Shown here: positions 16,262 through 26,431 of the stretch, piece after piece
Layout: each line of letters begins with the position of its first letter
How positions within the stretch are numbered: position 1 is the stretch's first letter
DNA from: Nitrosomonas sp.
GTDB taxonomy: Bacteria > Pseudomonadota > Gammaproteobacteria > Burkholderiales > Nitrosomonadaceae
Assembly: GCA_021774195.1 (NCBI GenBank)
Contig: JAJFJJ010000092.1
Span: 1 to 61,182 of the forward strand
Reading direction: 5' to 3'
Length of the DNA: 61,182 nucleotides
The notes under the pieces: model-generated
What the model saw: only the letters and a program-made list of their open reading frames with translations
What the model was told of the DNA's origin: nothing
Databases searched by the model: none
Translations under genes and position numbers: made by a program

Positions 16262-18712
16262 ATGGAAAAGAAAACGCTAATACAAGGTTCACTACAGTCT
16301 AAAAACGAATCGCTCATTCAAGCACAGTTGGCGGCTATAGTTGACTCATCTGATGATGTCATTATGGCCATAACGCTTGATGGCATCATCACATGTTGGA
16401 ATAAGGCCGCCGAAAATATTTTTTTCTATTCCGCACAGGAGGCGATTGGTCAATCGGTAACCATACTTACTCCACCTGATCGTATAAATGAAGAATCAGA
16501 CATTCTCTTACGGATCGGACGTGGGGAGAAGGTTGATTGTTTCGAAACGGTACGACTCAGAAAGGATGGAAAGCCTATTTTTATTTCAGCAAGAATATCG
16601 CTGCTTAGAGATGATACTGGGAAGATCGTCGGCACTTCGATAATTGCACGTGACACTACTAATACAAAAGAAATCGAAATCGATCCAAGGTCGGCAACTT
16701 ATTTTCGGGCGATCGGCGAACTCGCATTAGTCTCAACAACCGACCATCGTGGGAACATCACCATGGCTAACCAGAAATTTTGTGAAGTCAGCGGCTACAG
16801 TGAGCATGAATTACTTGGTAAAAATCACAGAATACTTGATTCTGGTGTCCACGCTAAGGCTTTTTGGGTTGAAATGTGGCGGTCAATTGCGAAAGGTATT
16901 ACGTGGCATAAGGAAATTTGTAACCGTCGCAAGGATGGTACGCTATATTGGATTGATTCGGCCATCGTTCCTCTCAGAAACAAGCTCGGAAAAATAGATG
17001 GCTATCTTTCGGTACGTGTTGATATCACTCAGCGGAAACATGAAGAAATAGCGTTGCGTGAACGATTAAAAGAGAGTGTTTGTCTTTACAAAATACGTAA
17101 CTGTATGCTGCCAAAAGCGACAGTTAATGAGGTTTGTCAGAAGATCATTGAAGAATTAACAACAGCAACTCAGTTTCCAGATATTGCTGCTGTCAAAATC
17201 CAAGTTGACGATAGTCAATTTACTTCGGAAAACTATACCAATAATCTTGTGAATAGGCTGTATTCAAAAGTTGAGATTGATGGTGATAGTCGAGGAGAGT
17301 TACAGGTATTTTACCTTGAAGATAATCCTTTTCTAATACCTGAGGAGCAGCATCTTGTCGATACCATCGCCTATGATCTGGGAAAATGGTTTGAGCGCTT
17401 ACAGGCAGAACAGCGTATCAGTCATTTGGCTACTCACGACGAACTAACTGGCTTGCCTAATCGAAACTTACTTCAAGACCGCATAGCAAGGGTACTGGCA
17501 AAAGATGGTCGGAGCAATGATCACGCCGCAGTGTTATTTATAGACTTGGATCATTTCAAGATCATCAACGATTCACTCGGCCATGATATCGGTGATCTCC
17601 TATTGAAGGCGGTTTCGGTAAGACTACAATCATGCATACGTGGCGATGACACAGTGGCACGCCAGGGCGGAGACGAATTCATCATAGTATTGCAAAATGT
17701 TTCCTATGGCACAGATGCAGGCATAGTGGCACAAAAGATACTAGATCTGCTAAGTCAGCCTTATCTTATAAAAGAAGAAAAAATACATGTCGGTGCCAGC
17801 ATAGGTATTGCCATATTCCCGGAAGATGGCGATAGTGTAGAAGTTCTATTGAAAAATAGCGATATCGCCATGTATCACGCCAAAGAAATTGGGCGCAATA
17901 ACTATCAGTTCTTTACGTCAGAGATGAATCGACTCGTGGCAGAGAAATACGCTTTAGGAAATGATCTGCGCCAAGCATTGGTATGCGATGAGTTGCAATT
18001 GCAATTCCAACCAATAGTTGGCATGCCGGATGGCAAGATAAGCGGCCTTGAAGTATTGTTACGCTGGCAACATCCTAAATTGGGATTAATCTTGCCAGCC
18101 GAATTTATTTCAATAGCGGAGAATAACGGACTAGTTGTGCCAATTGGAGAATGGGTATTGGAAACTACCTGTTTACAGATTAAAGCATGGCAGAAACAGG
18201 GCTATGAAATACCACAGATGGCGATTAATCTTTCCGTGCGTCAATTCCAACACAAGACTTTAGTGGCAGACATTAAACGTATCTTGGAAGAGTCCGAGGT
18301 AGCAGCACACCACTTGACGTTAGAAATTACCGAAAGCATGCTCGTGGATAATGTTGATGAAACTATCGGGATATTGAATCAATTAAATGCGATAGGGTTA
18401 GATATTGCAATGGATGATTTTGGCACTGGCTATTCAAATTTGGGTAATTTAAAGCGTTTTCCGATTAATACATTGAAAATTGATGGTTCTTTTGTGCGAG
18501 ATATTACAACTAATCCAAATGATGCCGCTATTGTTTCAGCAATTATTGCGATGGCTCGCAGTTTAAAGATGGGCGTGATCGCTGAAGGGGTGGAGTCCGA
18601 AGATCAACTCACTTTTCTGACAAAGGAAGGTTGTCATCGCTACCAAGGATACTATTTCAGTAAACCACTATTGGCGTCGGAAATGGCAAAAAAACTACAA
18701 CGTGTCGTTTAA
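16262..18712 (+). CDS. PAS-PAS-GAF-like-GGDEF-EAL cyclic-di-GMP signalling protein
   Basis: An 816-residue cytosolic protein. Two PAS domains lie at about residues 22-132 (SSDDVIMAITLDGIITCWN) and 145-262 (MANQKFCEVSGYSEHELLG), then a GAF-like linker to about 385. The cyclase domain carries an intact GGDEF (RQGGDEFIIVL, about residues 468-472). The phosphodiesterase domain runs from about 565 to the end. The EAL signature is EVL (GLEVLLRWQHP, near residue 596), while EITESML and DDFGTGYS are kept. It should make and/or degrade c-di-GMP in response to a PAS signal. No transmembrane segment. Monocistronic. Next to the polysaccharide locus, so control of matrix production is plausible. Confidence 0.93.
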   Translation: MEKKTLIQGSLQSKNESLIQAQLAAIVDSSDDVIMAITLDGIITCWNKAAENIFFYSAQEAIGQSVTILTPPDRINEESDILLRIGRGEKVDCFETVRLRKDGKPIFISARISLLRDDTGKIVGTSIIARDTTNTKEIEIDPRSATYFRAIGELALVSTTDHRGNITMANQKFCEVSGYSEHELLGKNHRILDSGVHAKAFWVEMWRSIAKGITWHKEICNRRKDGTLYWIDSAIVPLRNKLGKIDGYLSVRVDITQRKHEEIALRERLKESVCLYKIRNCMLPKATVNEVCQKIIEELTTATQFPDIAAVKIQVDDSQFTSENYTNNLVNRLYSKVEIDGDSRGELQVFYLEDNPFLIPEEQHLVDTIAYDLGKWFERLQAEQRISHLATHDELTGLPNRNLLQDRIARVLAKDGRSNDHAAVLFIDLDHFKIINDSLGHDIGDLLLKAVSVRLQSCIRGDDTVARQGGDEFIIVLQNVSYGTDAGIVAQKILDLLSQPYLIKEEKIHVGASIGIAIFPEDGDSVEVLLKNSDIAMYHAKEIGRNNYQFFTSEMNRLVAEKYALGNDLRQALVCDELQLQFQPIVGMPDGKISGLEVLLRWQHPKLGLILPAEFISIAENNGLVVPIGEWVLETTCLQIKAWQKQGYEIPQMAINLSVRQFQHKTLVADIKRILEESEVAAHHLTLEITESMLVDNVDETIGILNQLNAIGLDIAMDDFGTGYSNLGNLKRFPINTLKIDGSFVRDITTNPNDAAIVSAIIAMARSLKMGVIAEGVESEDQLTFLTKEGCHRYQGYYFSKPLLASEMAKKLQRVV

Positions 18713-18960
18713 TATGCCAGGATGTTATATTAAAACACATTAGACTATCAAAAATCGATGATTTTCAGTATCCAGTTTTTCTGTTTTGACGATCCCATTT
18801 GTAAGTATCAATTAAACTAATACTCCTCTGTTCGGTAGGGCGGATAAGTGAAATGTCATCCGCCGTGACGGAATAAACAAGAACTCCTTAGTCGATTGTT
18901 AGATTGAGGGTTTCTCTTTTATTGTGAGCAGAAGGGCGTCCGTTCCAGCATTACAATAAT

Positions 18961-19027
18961 CCTCCGATGGTTGTTGTTTAGAGTTCGATATTGTTTCTTT
19001 TTGGCAAGGCGAAATGTGGCGTGAATA
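18961..19027 (+). repeat. Short dispersed repeat, family D copy D1
   Basis: About 65 bp that match 49386-49452 in the same orientation. The strongest shared part is TTGTTTCTTTTTGGCAAGGCG, preceded by GTTTAGAG. It ends just before the stop of the first sulfotransferase gene. The remainder of the 18713-19033 gap shows nothing codable. Confidence 0.5.
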
Positions 19028-19033
19028 AATCGT

Positions 19034-19954
19034 TCAAATATCCCAAGGTAAATTTTTAATGCCAATTAAGGTCTTCAATGCGTCGGTGCTCGGTTTGTAA
19101 TATTCTTTGAGTCGACTACGGCTCTCATCTGACATTTCATTGTATCCTTCTCTGGCCTGATTGAACTTCTTATATTGGCTTACCATAAACTGCTTAAGTT
19201 TGGGTCTTTGTCGTAGAAAACGTTCAGATTTCTTATTGAAATTAACAGCGAGCTTGTGCAGCCACTTTACCTTACTTTCATAAGTAACATTGATCTTCTT
19301 AAAGTTGTAATTATCGAAATGGCTTGGGGAGATTTCAAGGAACTGGCATAGATCACACATGAAGCTATGTATATCTCGATTCATTTCTTCGAAAAACATC
19401 ACCTTAATTTGACTCTCTGGGAAGCATTCATAATAGTGCCTGAGGTAATCGGTATAACGGCCAAAACTGATCACTTTTAAAAACCATTCGTCAATGCCTA
19501 GTTCAGCAGGGGTTTTCTGTCCGGAGTCATAGGCGATGCATTTGTCGATGTACTCCTCAAAGCTCAACTCTGCACTGAGATTCAGGTTGCTAACATGAAA
19601 ATTGAACGAAGAATACATTCGGTCTATGGGGTCTCTCAAAATGAATAGCAGCTTGACTTGTGGTATCAATGCATTCATGCGTGCCGCTACTTCCTTTCCA
19701 TTACCTAAATAACCCGGTGAGGCTTCCATCACAATTGGTGTCTTATGGGCATGACCCTCAAAAAATTTTGAGTAATTAGCAACATCTTTTTCACAGATAC
19801 CTGTATATAAATTACGAAAGAAATCTGTCTCTTTGACAGCCGAACCATGAACCATGGGGTGTGAACTCAGATAAGTGAATACCGATGTTGTACCAGCCTT
19901 TTCCGTGCCAGCGATAATGAAGTTGGCCATGCTGGCCTCTGCTAAATCGTTCAT
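19034..19954 (-). CDS. Sulfotransferase family protein (ST1)
   Basis: A 306-residue PAPS-dependent sulfotransferase. The 5'-phosphosulfate loop is IIAGTEKAGTTSVFTYLSSH (about residues 13-32), with the catalytic-type Lys. The 3'-phosphate motif RDPIDRMYSSF lies at about residues 106-116. Such enzymes move sulfate from PAPS to hydroxyl or amino groups of glycans or lipids. An ATG at 19954 is used; ATG 19930 (MANFIIAGTEK) is an alternative. First of five sulfotransferases in this locus; the gene is minus-strand and separated by about 600 bases from the GT2 gene. Acceptor unknown; an exopolysaccharide is inferred from context. Confidence 0.9.
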   Translation of the reverse strand: MNDLAEASMANFIIAGTEKAGTTSVFTYLSSHPMVHGSAVKETDFFRNLYTGICEKDVANYSKFFEGHAHKTPIVMEASPGYLGNGKEVAARMNALIPQVKLLFILRDPIDRMYSSFNFHVSNLNLSAELSFEEYIDKCIAYDSGQKTPAELGIDEWFLKVISFGRYTDYLRHYYECFPESQIKVMFFEEMNRDIHSFMCDLCQFLEISPSHFDNYNFKKINVTYESKVKWLHKLAVNFNKKSERFLRQRPKLKQFMVSQYKKFNQAREGYNEMSDESRSRLKEYYKPSTDALKTLIGIKNLPWDI

Positions 19955-20551
19955 ATATAAATACCATTTTTGAAAATAGAAGATTAGTTCTAATACTTGA
20001 ATGAAATAAACACATACCGTGATTCGCCAATATCTTTGTACTAAGGGATAAAAATGTTTGGCCTGAAGTATTTTTACTTTCTAATTAAAATATCCATGAT
20101 ATCGTGTCACAAAAATCTGAGCATTGCCAGCTTTAACGTTTATCTTCTATACGAAAGAGGCTCTTTAATTGAGCATGTTTTTGTCAAACTTTGGGTAGCT
20201 GGTAGTGTGTTTGACAGCATATTCGATTCTTGGTATCTTGATTTTTGGTAAAAAAGCTATTTTATGCCGTCTATAATCTATATCTTGTTGCCCTGAATGT
20301 TGGCTTTAATAAAATGAAAGATTCACTGGGTCAAATAAGCATTAAATATTAAGCAAATATTGACGTTCATAAAAATATCAAGCAATAAAGTTTTTATGTG
20401 GTGGTTACACGGCTGGTATTGATATTTCGTTCAAGAAGCTTGATGCAAGTATTAAACTTAATCACAGTATAGTTATAATTGCAGATTCGACCTGAGTTGT
20501 TGTTGCGCGGACTTTGCATTGTTTTCTAAAAACAATCTCTGTCTTTAATAG
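19955..20551. other. Intergenic, no gene recognised
   Basis: About 600 A/T-rich bases between two divergent genes, the expected place for promoters of both ST1 (minus) and GT2 (plus). Frames here are short, hydrophobic and low in codon periodicity. I see no RNA gene or repeat that I can support. Confidence 0.4.
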
Positions 20552-21598
20552 ATGTTAAATACACTTTTTAAATTGAGGTATTACAAATTGTCTACTGGTA
20601 GTATTCCGTTGGTCTCAATTGTCATAAAAACACTTAATGAGTCAGCCAATATAGCTCGAACAATTCAGAGTGTCCGAGCCTCCATTGGTGAGATTCCTGC
20701 AGAAATTATTGTCGCTGATTCTTATTCGGTTGATGATACCGTGAAAATTGCATTAGGGGAGGGCGCTAAAGTTTTTAGATTGCAATCCAAGCTGGACCGA
20801 AGTTGTGGCGTTGGTGCACAGTTAGGTTACCAGTATGCACAAGGTGAATTTATTTTGCTGCTTGATGGTGATATGGAGTTAGTTCCGGGATTCATTGAAG
20901 CTGCGCTGGATATGTTTGAGGACCAACAGGATCTAGCCGCGATAGGTGGAAGGATGGAAGAAATGGCTATGGATCATCCAATTTTTGCTGCGCGTATACA
21001 AAGAAACCAGAACTATCACACTAGCGGTGATGTCGGACATCTTGATGGCGGTGGGATTTATAGAAAGGCTGCGTTGCAAGATATTGGTTATTTCACGAAT
21101 ATCAACCTGCATTCCTACGAAGAATCGGAGCTTGGTTGTCGATTGCGCGCCAAAAGTTGGCGTCTTATGCGGATAGGAGTCTCTGCTATACGCCACTATG
21201 GCCACGCCATACCGCGCTATCGATTACTCATTCATCGTTTCAAATCAGGGTACACCTTTGGCCCAGGTGAATTTTTACGTGTCTCTATTGGAAACCCCTG
21301 GTTCAGTGTCGTTATACGAACTATCAAAGCTTATCTAGTTATGATGATGGCCTGGTTTGCACTAATTGCATCATTGCTAGTTCTACCTTGGTCTAATTTG
21401 CCACTGCTGACAGTACTAGCCGGATTTTTGGTTATGTTTTTCATGTTAGTTATTAAACGGAGAAGTTTTTCTGACGGGGTATTCACCTTTGTATCTTGGT
21501 CCGTTTTTGCTTTAGGGACATTGATTGGCTTTATTAGGCAGCAACGGTGTCCAACTGCATGGATTGATTCATGCCAAATGGAAGATCGAGTAAACTAA
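20552..21598 (+). CDS. Family 2 glycosyltransferase, membrane-anchored
   Basis: A 348-residue GT-A glycosyltransferase. The donor fold shows VSIVIKTLNESANIARTIQS at about residues 20-40, EIIVADSYSVDDT, and the metal-binding LLLDGDMEL near residues 109-117. The acceptor part has SYEESELGCRLR. Two or three hydrophobic segments (about residues 255-330) anchor the C-terminus in the inner membrane. It probably adds a sugar to an undecaprenyl-linked repeat unit facing the cytosol. It precedes the flippase gene by 300 bases on the same strand and belongs to the polysaccharide locus. Sugar and linkage cannot be read from sequence. Confidence 0.9.
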   Translation: MLNTLFKLRYYKLSTGSIPLVSIVIKTLNESANIARTIQSVRASIGEIPAEIIVADSYSVDDTVKIALGEGAKVFRLQSKLDRSCGVGAQLGYQYAQGEFILLLDGDMELVPGFIEAALDMFEDQQDLAAIGGRMEEMAMDHPIFAARIQRNQNYHTSGDVGHLDGGGIYRKAALQDIGYFTNINLHSYEESELGCRLRAKSWRLMRIGVSAIRHYGHAIPRYRLLIHRFKSGYTFGPGEFLRVSIGNPWFSVVIRTIKAYLVMMMAWFALIASLLVLPWSNLPLLTVLAGFLVMFFMLVIKRRSFSDGVFTFVSWSVFALGTLIGFIRQQRCPTAWIDSCQMEDRVN

Positions 21599-21898
21599 TA
21601 ATCATTGTTACAAATTAAATTGACAGAGAAATAGTTTGAAAGAAATAACTGGGATTTCGTCCTGATATCGAACTGTCACCATATTTGTCTGGATGGTAAC
21701 TACTCGACTTTGTGGTGGTTTTCTTAATGATGTATCTGTTAAGCTGGCGGAGATGTGCAGTACTTAATTTAGTTTTTTATGTTCTAAGCACTTTGTTTCT
21801 TTCAGTTTCTTTGTTCTCGTCTACTATTCAGCTCTCTATATTAGAATCATCATTTAAACTGAGAACCTTCCCATTTAATTAAACTATTACAAGTAACC
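21599..21898. other. Intergenic, no gene recognised
   Basis: A 300-base A/T-rich spacer between the GT2 and flippase genes. No frame, repeat or strong terminator is visible; a promoter for the flippase-sulfotransferase pair could lie here. Confidence 0.35.
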
Positions 21899-23422
21899 TT
21901 GAAGATAAATTCTGACCTATATTCCGGTAAACGTTTTCGCCGCGCGATCCAGCATTTCTTGCTGGGACGGACTGTACAGGCAATAGCGTACTTTTCACTG
22001 ACTCTTTGGCTCGTGCGTTTGTTAGAGCCTACAGACTATGGTGCCTATATGGTTCTGTGGGGTATGGTCGAAATGATGGCGCCACTGAGCTCGTTTGGTA
22101 TGCTGGAAGCAGTACGGCGATATTTGCCAGAGTTGGCAGCACGGGGAGCGCCGGGTGTTTTGCAACTATTCGTCCGTTGGATGACCTTGATTCGTCTTGT
22201 CATTATGATAACTTGGGCGATAGTAATTTCCTTCTTCTGGGCGGATATTGCTGTCTGGCTGGGTTTCAGTGCGCCGCAGCAGGATTCAGCGCTGTTAGCG
22301 GTAGGGTTAATTGTCACCGTCATCGGTTTTCGCTATGCCTCGGAAATGCTGGAATGCCTTCTCGAACAACGTTGGTCACAGCTGACACATGCGCTTATGC
22401 CCTTGGGGCGTTTATCAGGTGTGGCATTGTTAGTGGTTGCAGGTAATCTAACTTTGGAACGGTTACTGTGGGTGGATCTAGGTGTTTCATTGAGTTGCTT
22501 TTTGTTGGCTGAGTTTTTCCTAATGCGTAAATTGCGCAGTTTATCAGGTACGGGTGATTATCGAGTGAGTGTGCGTGAAATTGCCACCTTTGCTTGGCAC
22601 ATGACAGGAGTAAATCTGCTTCGGGCCGTTGCTAGCGCAGGTGCGTTACGTATTCTTGTGGCACGTACTCTAGGGCTTGAAATAGCTGGTATGTTCGCTT
22701 TTCTGCAGCAATTGTTAAAAATTGTCGGGCGTTATTTACCAGCCAAATTACTAGCTAATATTATCCGGCCCATGCTGATTTCTCGCTATGCGGCAGGGGA
22801 TGTCAATGTGGTCAATCAAGGTATGGCGTTGTTGTGGAAGATCAACCTACTTATTATTGCCGTTTGTATGGCGGTAATAAGTGTTGCGGGTGATCCGCTT
22901 ATCGTGCAGGTAAGTGGTGGGCGTTTCACCGATGCTGGTATGGTCTTGTTGATCATGTTGCTGGGCCTGGGAGCCATCAGCCAAGGTCAGTTAGTTGGGA
23001 TGACCATGCAGATATTTCCATACACTCGTCAGCTAAGATACTTTAGTATGTTATTTTTGTTAACACCGTTAGCAGTAATTGTTGGCTCGGATTGGGGGTT
23101 AACTGGGGTAGTCAGTGGGATCTTGCTCAATGTGTGGCTAATGAATAGTCTGACCTTATTTTGGTTGAGTCGCCAGGTTGGGCGTATCGATTTAGATTGG
23201 TCCGGTACTTTTCGTGGCCTTTGTCTAGCGGCGTTGCTGGCAGCGGTCGGTTCAATAATTGAAGTAGAATTTGGGCCATGGTGGGCGCTGACTTTGGTAT
23301 TATTAGCCTATGGGCTGGGACTGATGTTGGCGAAACCATTAAATCATCTCGATATGACGTTGCTTAATCGAGGGTTGCGCCATCGGGCTCGTTATTTTGC
23401 ATTTTTCGCGCGGAAGGGTTGA
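21899..23422 (+). CDS. Wzx-type polysaccharide flippase (MOP superfamily)
   Basis: A 507-residue integral membrane protein with 12-14 hydrophobic helices, matching oligosaccharide flippases that move undecaprenyl-diphosphate-linked repeat units across the inner membrane. The N-terminus FLLGRTVQAIAYFSLTLWLV followed by LEPTDYGAYMVLWGMVEM is typical of the polysaccharide-synthesis (PST) group. The only upstream start is TTG at 21899 with a poor ribosome site. The next Met (MVLWGM) would remove helix 1, so TTG is preferred. It overlaps the following sulfotransferase frame by four bases if that gene starts at its TTG, so the two are co-transcribed. Confidence 0.88.
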   Translation: MKINSDLYSGKRFRRAIQHFLLGRTVQAIAYFSLTLWLVRLLEPTDYGAYMVLWGMVEMMAPLSSFGMLEAVRRYLPELAARGAPGVLQLFVRWMTLIRLVIMITWAIVISFFWADIAVWLGFSAPQQDSALLAVGLIVTVIGFRYASEMLECLLEQRWSQLTHALMPLGRLSGVALLVVAGNLTLERLLWVDLGVSLSCFLLAEFFLMRKLRSLSGTGDYRVSVREIATFAWHMTGVNLLRAVASAGALRILVARTLGLEIAGMFAFLQQLLKIVGRYLPAKLLANIIRPMLISRYAAGDVNVVNQGMALLWKINLLIIAVCMAVISVAGDPLIVQVSGGRFTDAGMVLLIMLLGLGAISQGQLVGMTMQIFPYTRQLRYFSMLFLLTPLAVIVGSDWGLTGVVSGILLNVWLMNSLTLFWLSRQVGRIDLDWSGTFRGLCLAALLAAVGSIIEVEFGPWWALTLVLLAYGLGLMLAKPLNHLDMTLLNRGLRHRARYFAFFARKG

Positions 23423-24417
23423 AAACGATGCAGGTACAGAATATGAAGAAGGATCAGATATTCATAGTGGGGGTGAACGGTTCAGGTACTACCATGTTGG
23501 CGGATGCATTAGGTAAGCATCCAGAATTATATATGCTACCTTGGGAAACGCGCGTTTTGCCTTATCTGGCTCATAGCTACCCAGATTCCGTTTTGCGGGA
23601 TTTGTCGAAACGCCGTGCTTTGGCAGATGCGCTTGGAAGCTCCAAGGCGTTTTGGCGATGTAATGGTAATCGTCCTTTGGTGCTGCCGGATGATGTGCTT
23701 GCTACACTGGATGATTTTGAAAGTGTAGTGGATGCCATGTATAGCCATTTTGCCTGCTTGGAGGGAAAGCAACGCTGGGGTGATAAGACGCCGATGTATT
23801 TGCAACATATCGATATGCTTTCCCGAGTATTTCCAGATGCGCGTTTCATCCACATCTATCGTGATGGTCGTGATTCTGCTCAATCTTTTCACCGACGTTG
23901 GCGGCAAGCGCCAAGCCGTACTATTTTTCGTTGGAAGAAATCGATCGAACTCGGTCGCGAGCAAGGTCAACGGTTGGGCAACGCTCGTTATTTTGAGTTG
24001 AGTTATGAGGAATTAACTGAGGATCCAGAAATTTGGATGCGTCGTGTATGTTCCTTTGCAAGTTTAGATTTTCACCCGGAGGTACTCAATTCCTCAATGC
24101 GCTATATGGATGATACTACGCGTGAGACAGCACAAGGACAGATGATTCAGAACAAAGATAAGTGGCGTGTTTACTTCAATTCTAAACAGATTGATGAACT
24201 GGAACAGATTGCTGGTAAGATGTTAGCCAATTTGGGCTACGTGGTGGAATTGCAAGGAAATAAAGATTTGTCTCCAATGCGATTACGTTGGCTAAAATGG
24301 AAAGATTGGGTAAACTTTTCTATTCGCCACATCACTTTGTTTGGAACTAAGGGGATAATCCCTTTTTTCTTTCGTATTCGTGATGCATTGATGCAGAATA
24401 AAACTAATAAATACTAG
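23419..24417 (+). CDS. Sulfotransferase family protein (ST2)
   Basis: A 332-residue sulfotransferase. The PAPS 5' loop is IVGVNGSGTTMLADALGKHP at about residues 16-35; the 3'-phosphate motif is IYRDGRDSAQSFHRRW at about residues 144-159. A helical C-terminus follows, with the basic segment RLRWLKWKDW and a hydrophobic tail. Start choice is open: TTG 23419 overlaps the flippase stop; ATG 23428 and ATG 23443 (MKKDQIF, preceded by AGG) are alternatives. It probably sulfates a glycan in the cytosol before or at flipping, given the coupling to the flippase gene. Acceptor unknown. Confidence 0.88.
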   Translation: MKTMQVQNMKKDQIFIVGVNGSGTTMLADALGKHPELYMLPWETRVLPYLAHSYPDSVLRDLSKRRALADALGSSKAFWRCNGNRPLVLPDDVLATLDDFESVVDAMYSHFACLEGKQRWGDKTPMYLQHIDMLSRVFPDARFIHIYRDGRDSAQSFHRRWRQAPSRTIFRWKKSIELGREQGQRLGNARYFELSYEELTEDPEIWMRRVCSFASLDFHPEVLNSSMRYMDDTTRETAQGQMIQNKDKWRVYFNSKQIDELEQIAGKMLANLGYVVELQGNKDLSPMRLRWLKWKDWVNFSIRHITLFGTKGIIPFFFRIRDALMQNKTNKY

Positions 24418-24778
24418 TTGCCTAGCATAAATATGAGTGAAGGAAATAGGCTAGACTCCGCATACTTGATAAATGCGGATAAAGTTAGCTTTCCGGCTTA
24501 CCGGCAATGGTTTTTATATTCCCTTGTCAAGAGAGAGCTAACACCATAGTGGCGTTGATAAGCCATCTGCAGGGCGACCGATCATAAGCTATCCTCCCGT
24601 TACCGTGTTGCAGGATCTGCCAAGAGAACGCTTGTTTTTTAAATGATGATAGCGGAAGCTTATCCATTTGGTTAGACTCATTGTTTACACACAATGCTGA
24701 TGAATTCATTTCAATCTGCAGCAGACGCTCTCTTCAGGATCAACCGAAAGAACAGAGCGGTCGTTCCCTCATAAATAC
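24418..24778. other. Intergenic, no gene recognised
   Basis: A 360-base gap between convergent ST2 (plus) and ugd (minus). It holds a TCCGCAT...ATGCGGA inverted repeat at 24457-24479, which could fold in transcripts from either side, but has no U-run. No coding frame that I trust. Confidence 0.35.
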
Positions 24779-25945
24779 TCAGTCCTTTCCGAATAAGTCA
24801 CGGCTATAGATCTTGTCCATCACATCGTGGAGATCGTCTGTGATACGATTAGCGACGATAATATCAGATCGTCGCTTGAACTCTTCCAGGTTGTTGATAA
24901 CTTTAGAATGAAAAAATTCTGGTTCAGTCAACACAGGTTCATAAATGATGACCTCGATACCCCTGGCTTTGATGCGTTTCATAATGCCCTGGACACTGGA
25001 AGTACGGAAATTGTCTGAATTACTCTTCATCATCAATCGGTGTACGCCGACTACGTTGGGCTTACGTTTAATGATACTGTCAGCAACGAAATCTTTTCGC
25101 GTGGTATTTGAATCGACGACAGCACGCATTAAGTTCTGTGGCACATCCGAGTAATTGGCGAGTAGTTGCTTAGTGTCCTTTGGTAGGCAGTAACCACCGT
25201 AACCAAACGATGGGTTATTGTAATAGTCACCGATACGTGAGTCGAGACTAACGCCATGAATGATTTGTTTAGTATTTAAGTTGTGTGTGGCGGCGTAGGT
25301 ATCCAGTTCATTGAAGTAAGCCACACGCATGGCAAGGTAAGTGTTGGAGAAGAGCTTGATCGCCTCGGCCTCGGTGGGGTCAGTAAATAACACCGGAATA
25401 TCCTGTTTGATCGCGCCTTTCTTGATTAAATCCACAAAAATTTCTGCGCGTTCGGAGCGTTCACCGATGATGATGCGGGAGGGATACAGGTTGTCATAGA
25501 GCGCCTTGCCTTCACGCAAGAACTCCGGTGAGAAGATTAAATTTTCGCAGTTGAGTTCGGCCTTCAGCTTTGCGGTATAACCGACAGGTACGGTTGATTT
25601 TATGATCATAACTGCTGTCGGGTTGATCATCATGACATCGCGGATAACGGCTTCGACAGAGCGAGTATTGAAATAGTTGGTCTCAGTATCATAATCGGTC
25701 GGTGTCGCGATAATAATAAAATCAGCCCCAGCATAGGCCATATTTTTATCTAATGTAGCGCGGAAGTTGAGTTGTTTTTGTGTCAGGTATTCTTCAATCT
25801 CGGTATCGGTAATAGGCGATATCTTGCGGTTTAACATCTCGACTTTCTCAGGAATAATGTCGAGCGCGACTACCTCATTCTGCTGCGCGAGCAAGATAGC
25901 GTTGGAAAGGCCAACGTAGCCAGTACCGGCAACAGCGATTTTCAT
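24779..25945 (-). CDS. ugd: UDP-glucose 6-dehydrogenase
   Basis: A 388-residue UDP-sugar dehydrogenase oxidising UDP-glucose to UDP-glucuronate with two NAD+. The N-terminal Rossmann motif is [17 protein letters not shown] (residues 3-19). The conserved [17 protein letters not shown] contains the Glu used in catalysis, and the catalytic Cys lies in [14 protein letters not shown] (about residues 248-261). The length matches the short gammaproteobacterial Ugd type (about 388). The C-terminal domain has [20 protein letters not shown] good AGGAGG-like site precedes the ATG. It supplies the uronic acid donor for the surrounding polysaccharide locus. Confidence 0.95.
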   Translation of the reverse strand: MKIAVAGTGYVGLSNAILLAQQNEVVALDIIPEKVEMLNRKISPITDTEIEEYLTQKQLNFRATLDKNMAYAGADFIIIATPTDYDTETNYFNTRSVEAVIRDVMMINPTAVMIIKSTVPVGYTAKLKAELNCENLIFSPEFLREGKALYDNLYPSRIIIGERSERAEIFVDLIKKGAIKQDIPVLFTDPTEAEAIKLFSNTYLAMRVAYFNELDTYAATHNLNTKQIIHGVSLDSRIGDYYNNPSFGYGGYCLPKDTKQLLANYSDVPQNLMRAVVDSNTTRKDFVADSIIKRKPNVVGVHRLMMKSNSDNFRTSSVQGIMKRIKARGIEVIIYEPVLTEPEFFHSKVINNLEEFKRRSDIIVANRITDDLHDVMDKIYSRDLFGKD

Positions 25946-26431
25946 CTTATATCCTCCTAGGTTTATTGATAATACGAAAACTTAAAAACACTGGTTATCA
26001 TAGTAAACATTCTATTGACTACAAGCTAGTGATTCAGGATTGCTGCTCAAGTCTTGATTAATCGATTACTTGGCCTGGTAGCAATGAGCGTCATCTTTAA
26101 TTTCTCACCTTTGATACAACGGATTTAAGAGCTCTAAAATTTAACGCTAATATGCTTCTTCTTCTTAAAAGTGTGGAATTTATAGGTTCCTATTGGGTAC
26201 TATAGAATCCGCAGAACCCAAAAAACATAGCGTAGTGATTATAGGCCATAATTAACACGCCAGTGTAATATTCATAATAGGGTGCCAACTAATCTGTGGG
26301 CAAATTACAACTTTATCTTGTTCGTATATCAGTATTAGACTTATCACACTTTTACATTAATTTGGTTCTCTTGTTGGCGTACTTTACGCCGAAGTATCCA
26401 GAGTTGTTAGGCTGTTTAGTCCTCATCTATA
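25946..26431. other. Intergenic, no gene recognised
   Basis: A 486-base gap between ugd and the lyase-like gene, both on the minus strand. A/T-rich, without frames, repeats or RNA genes that I can support. It should contain the ugd promoter. Confidence 0.35.
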
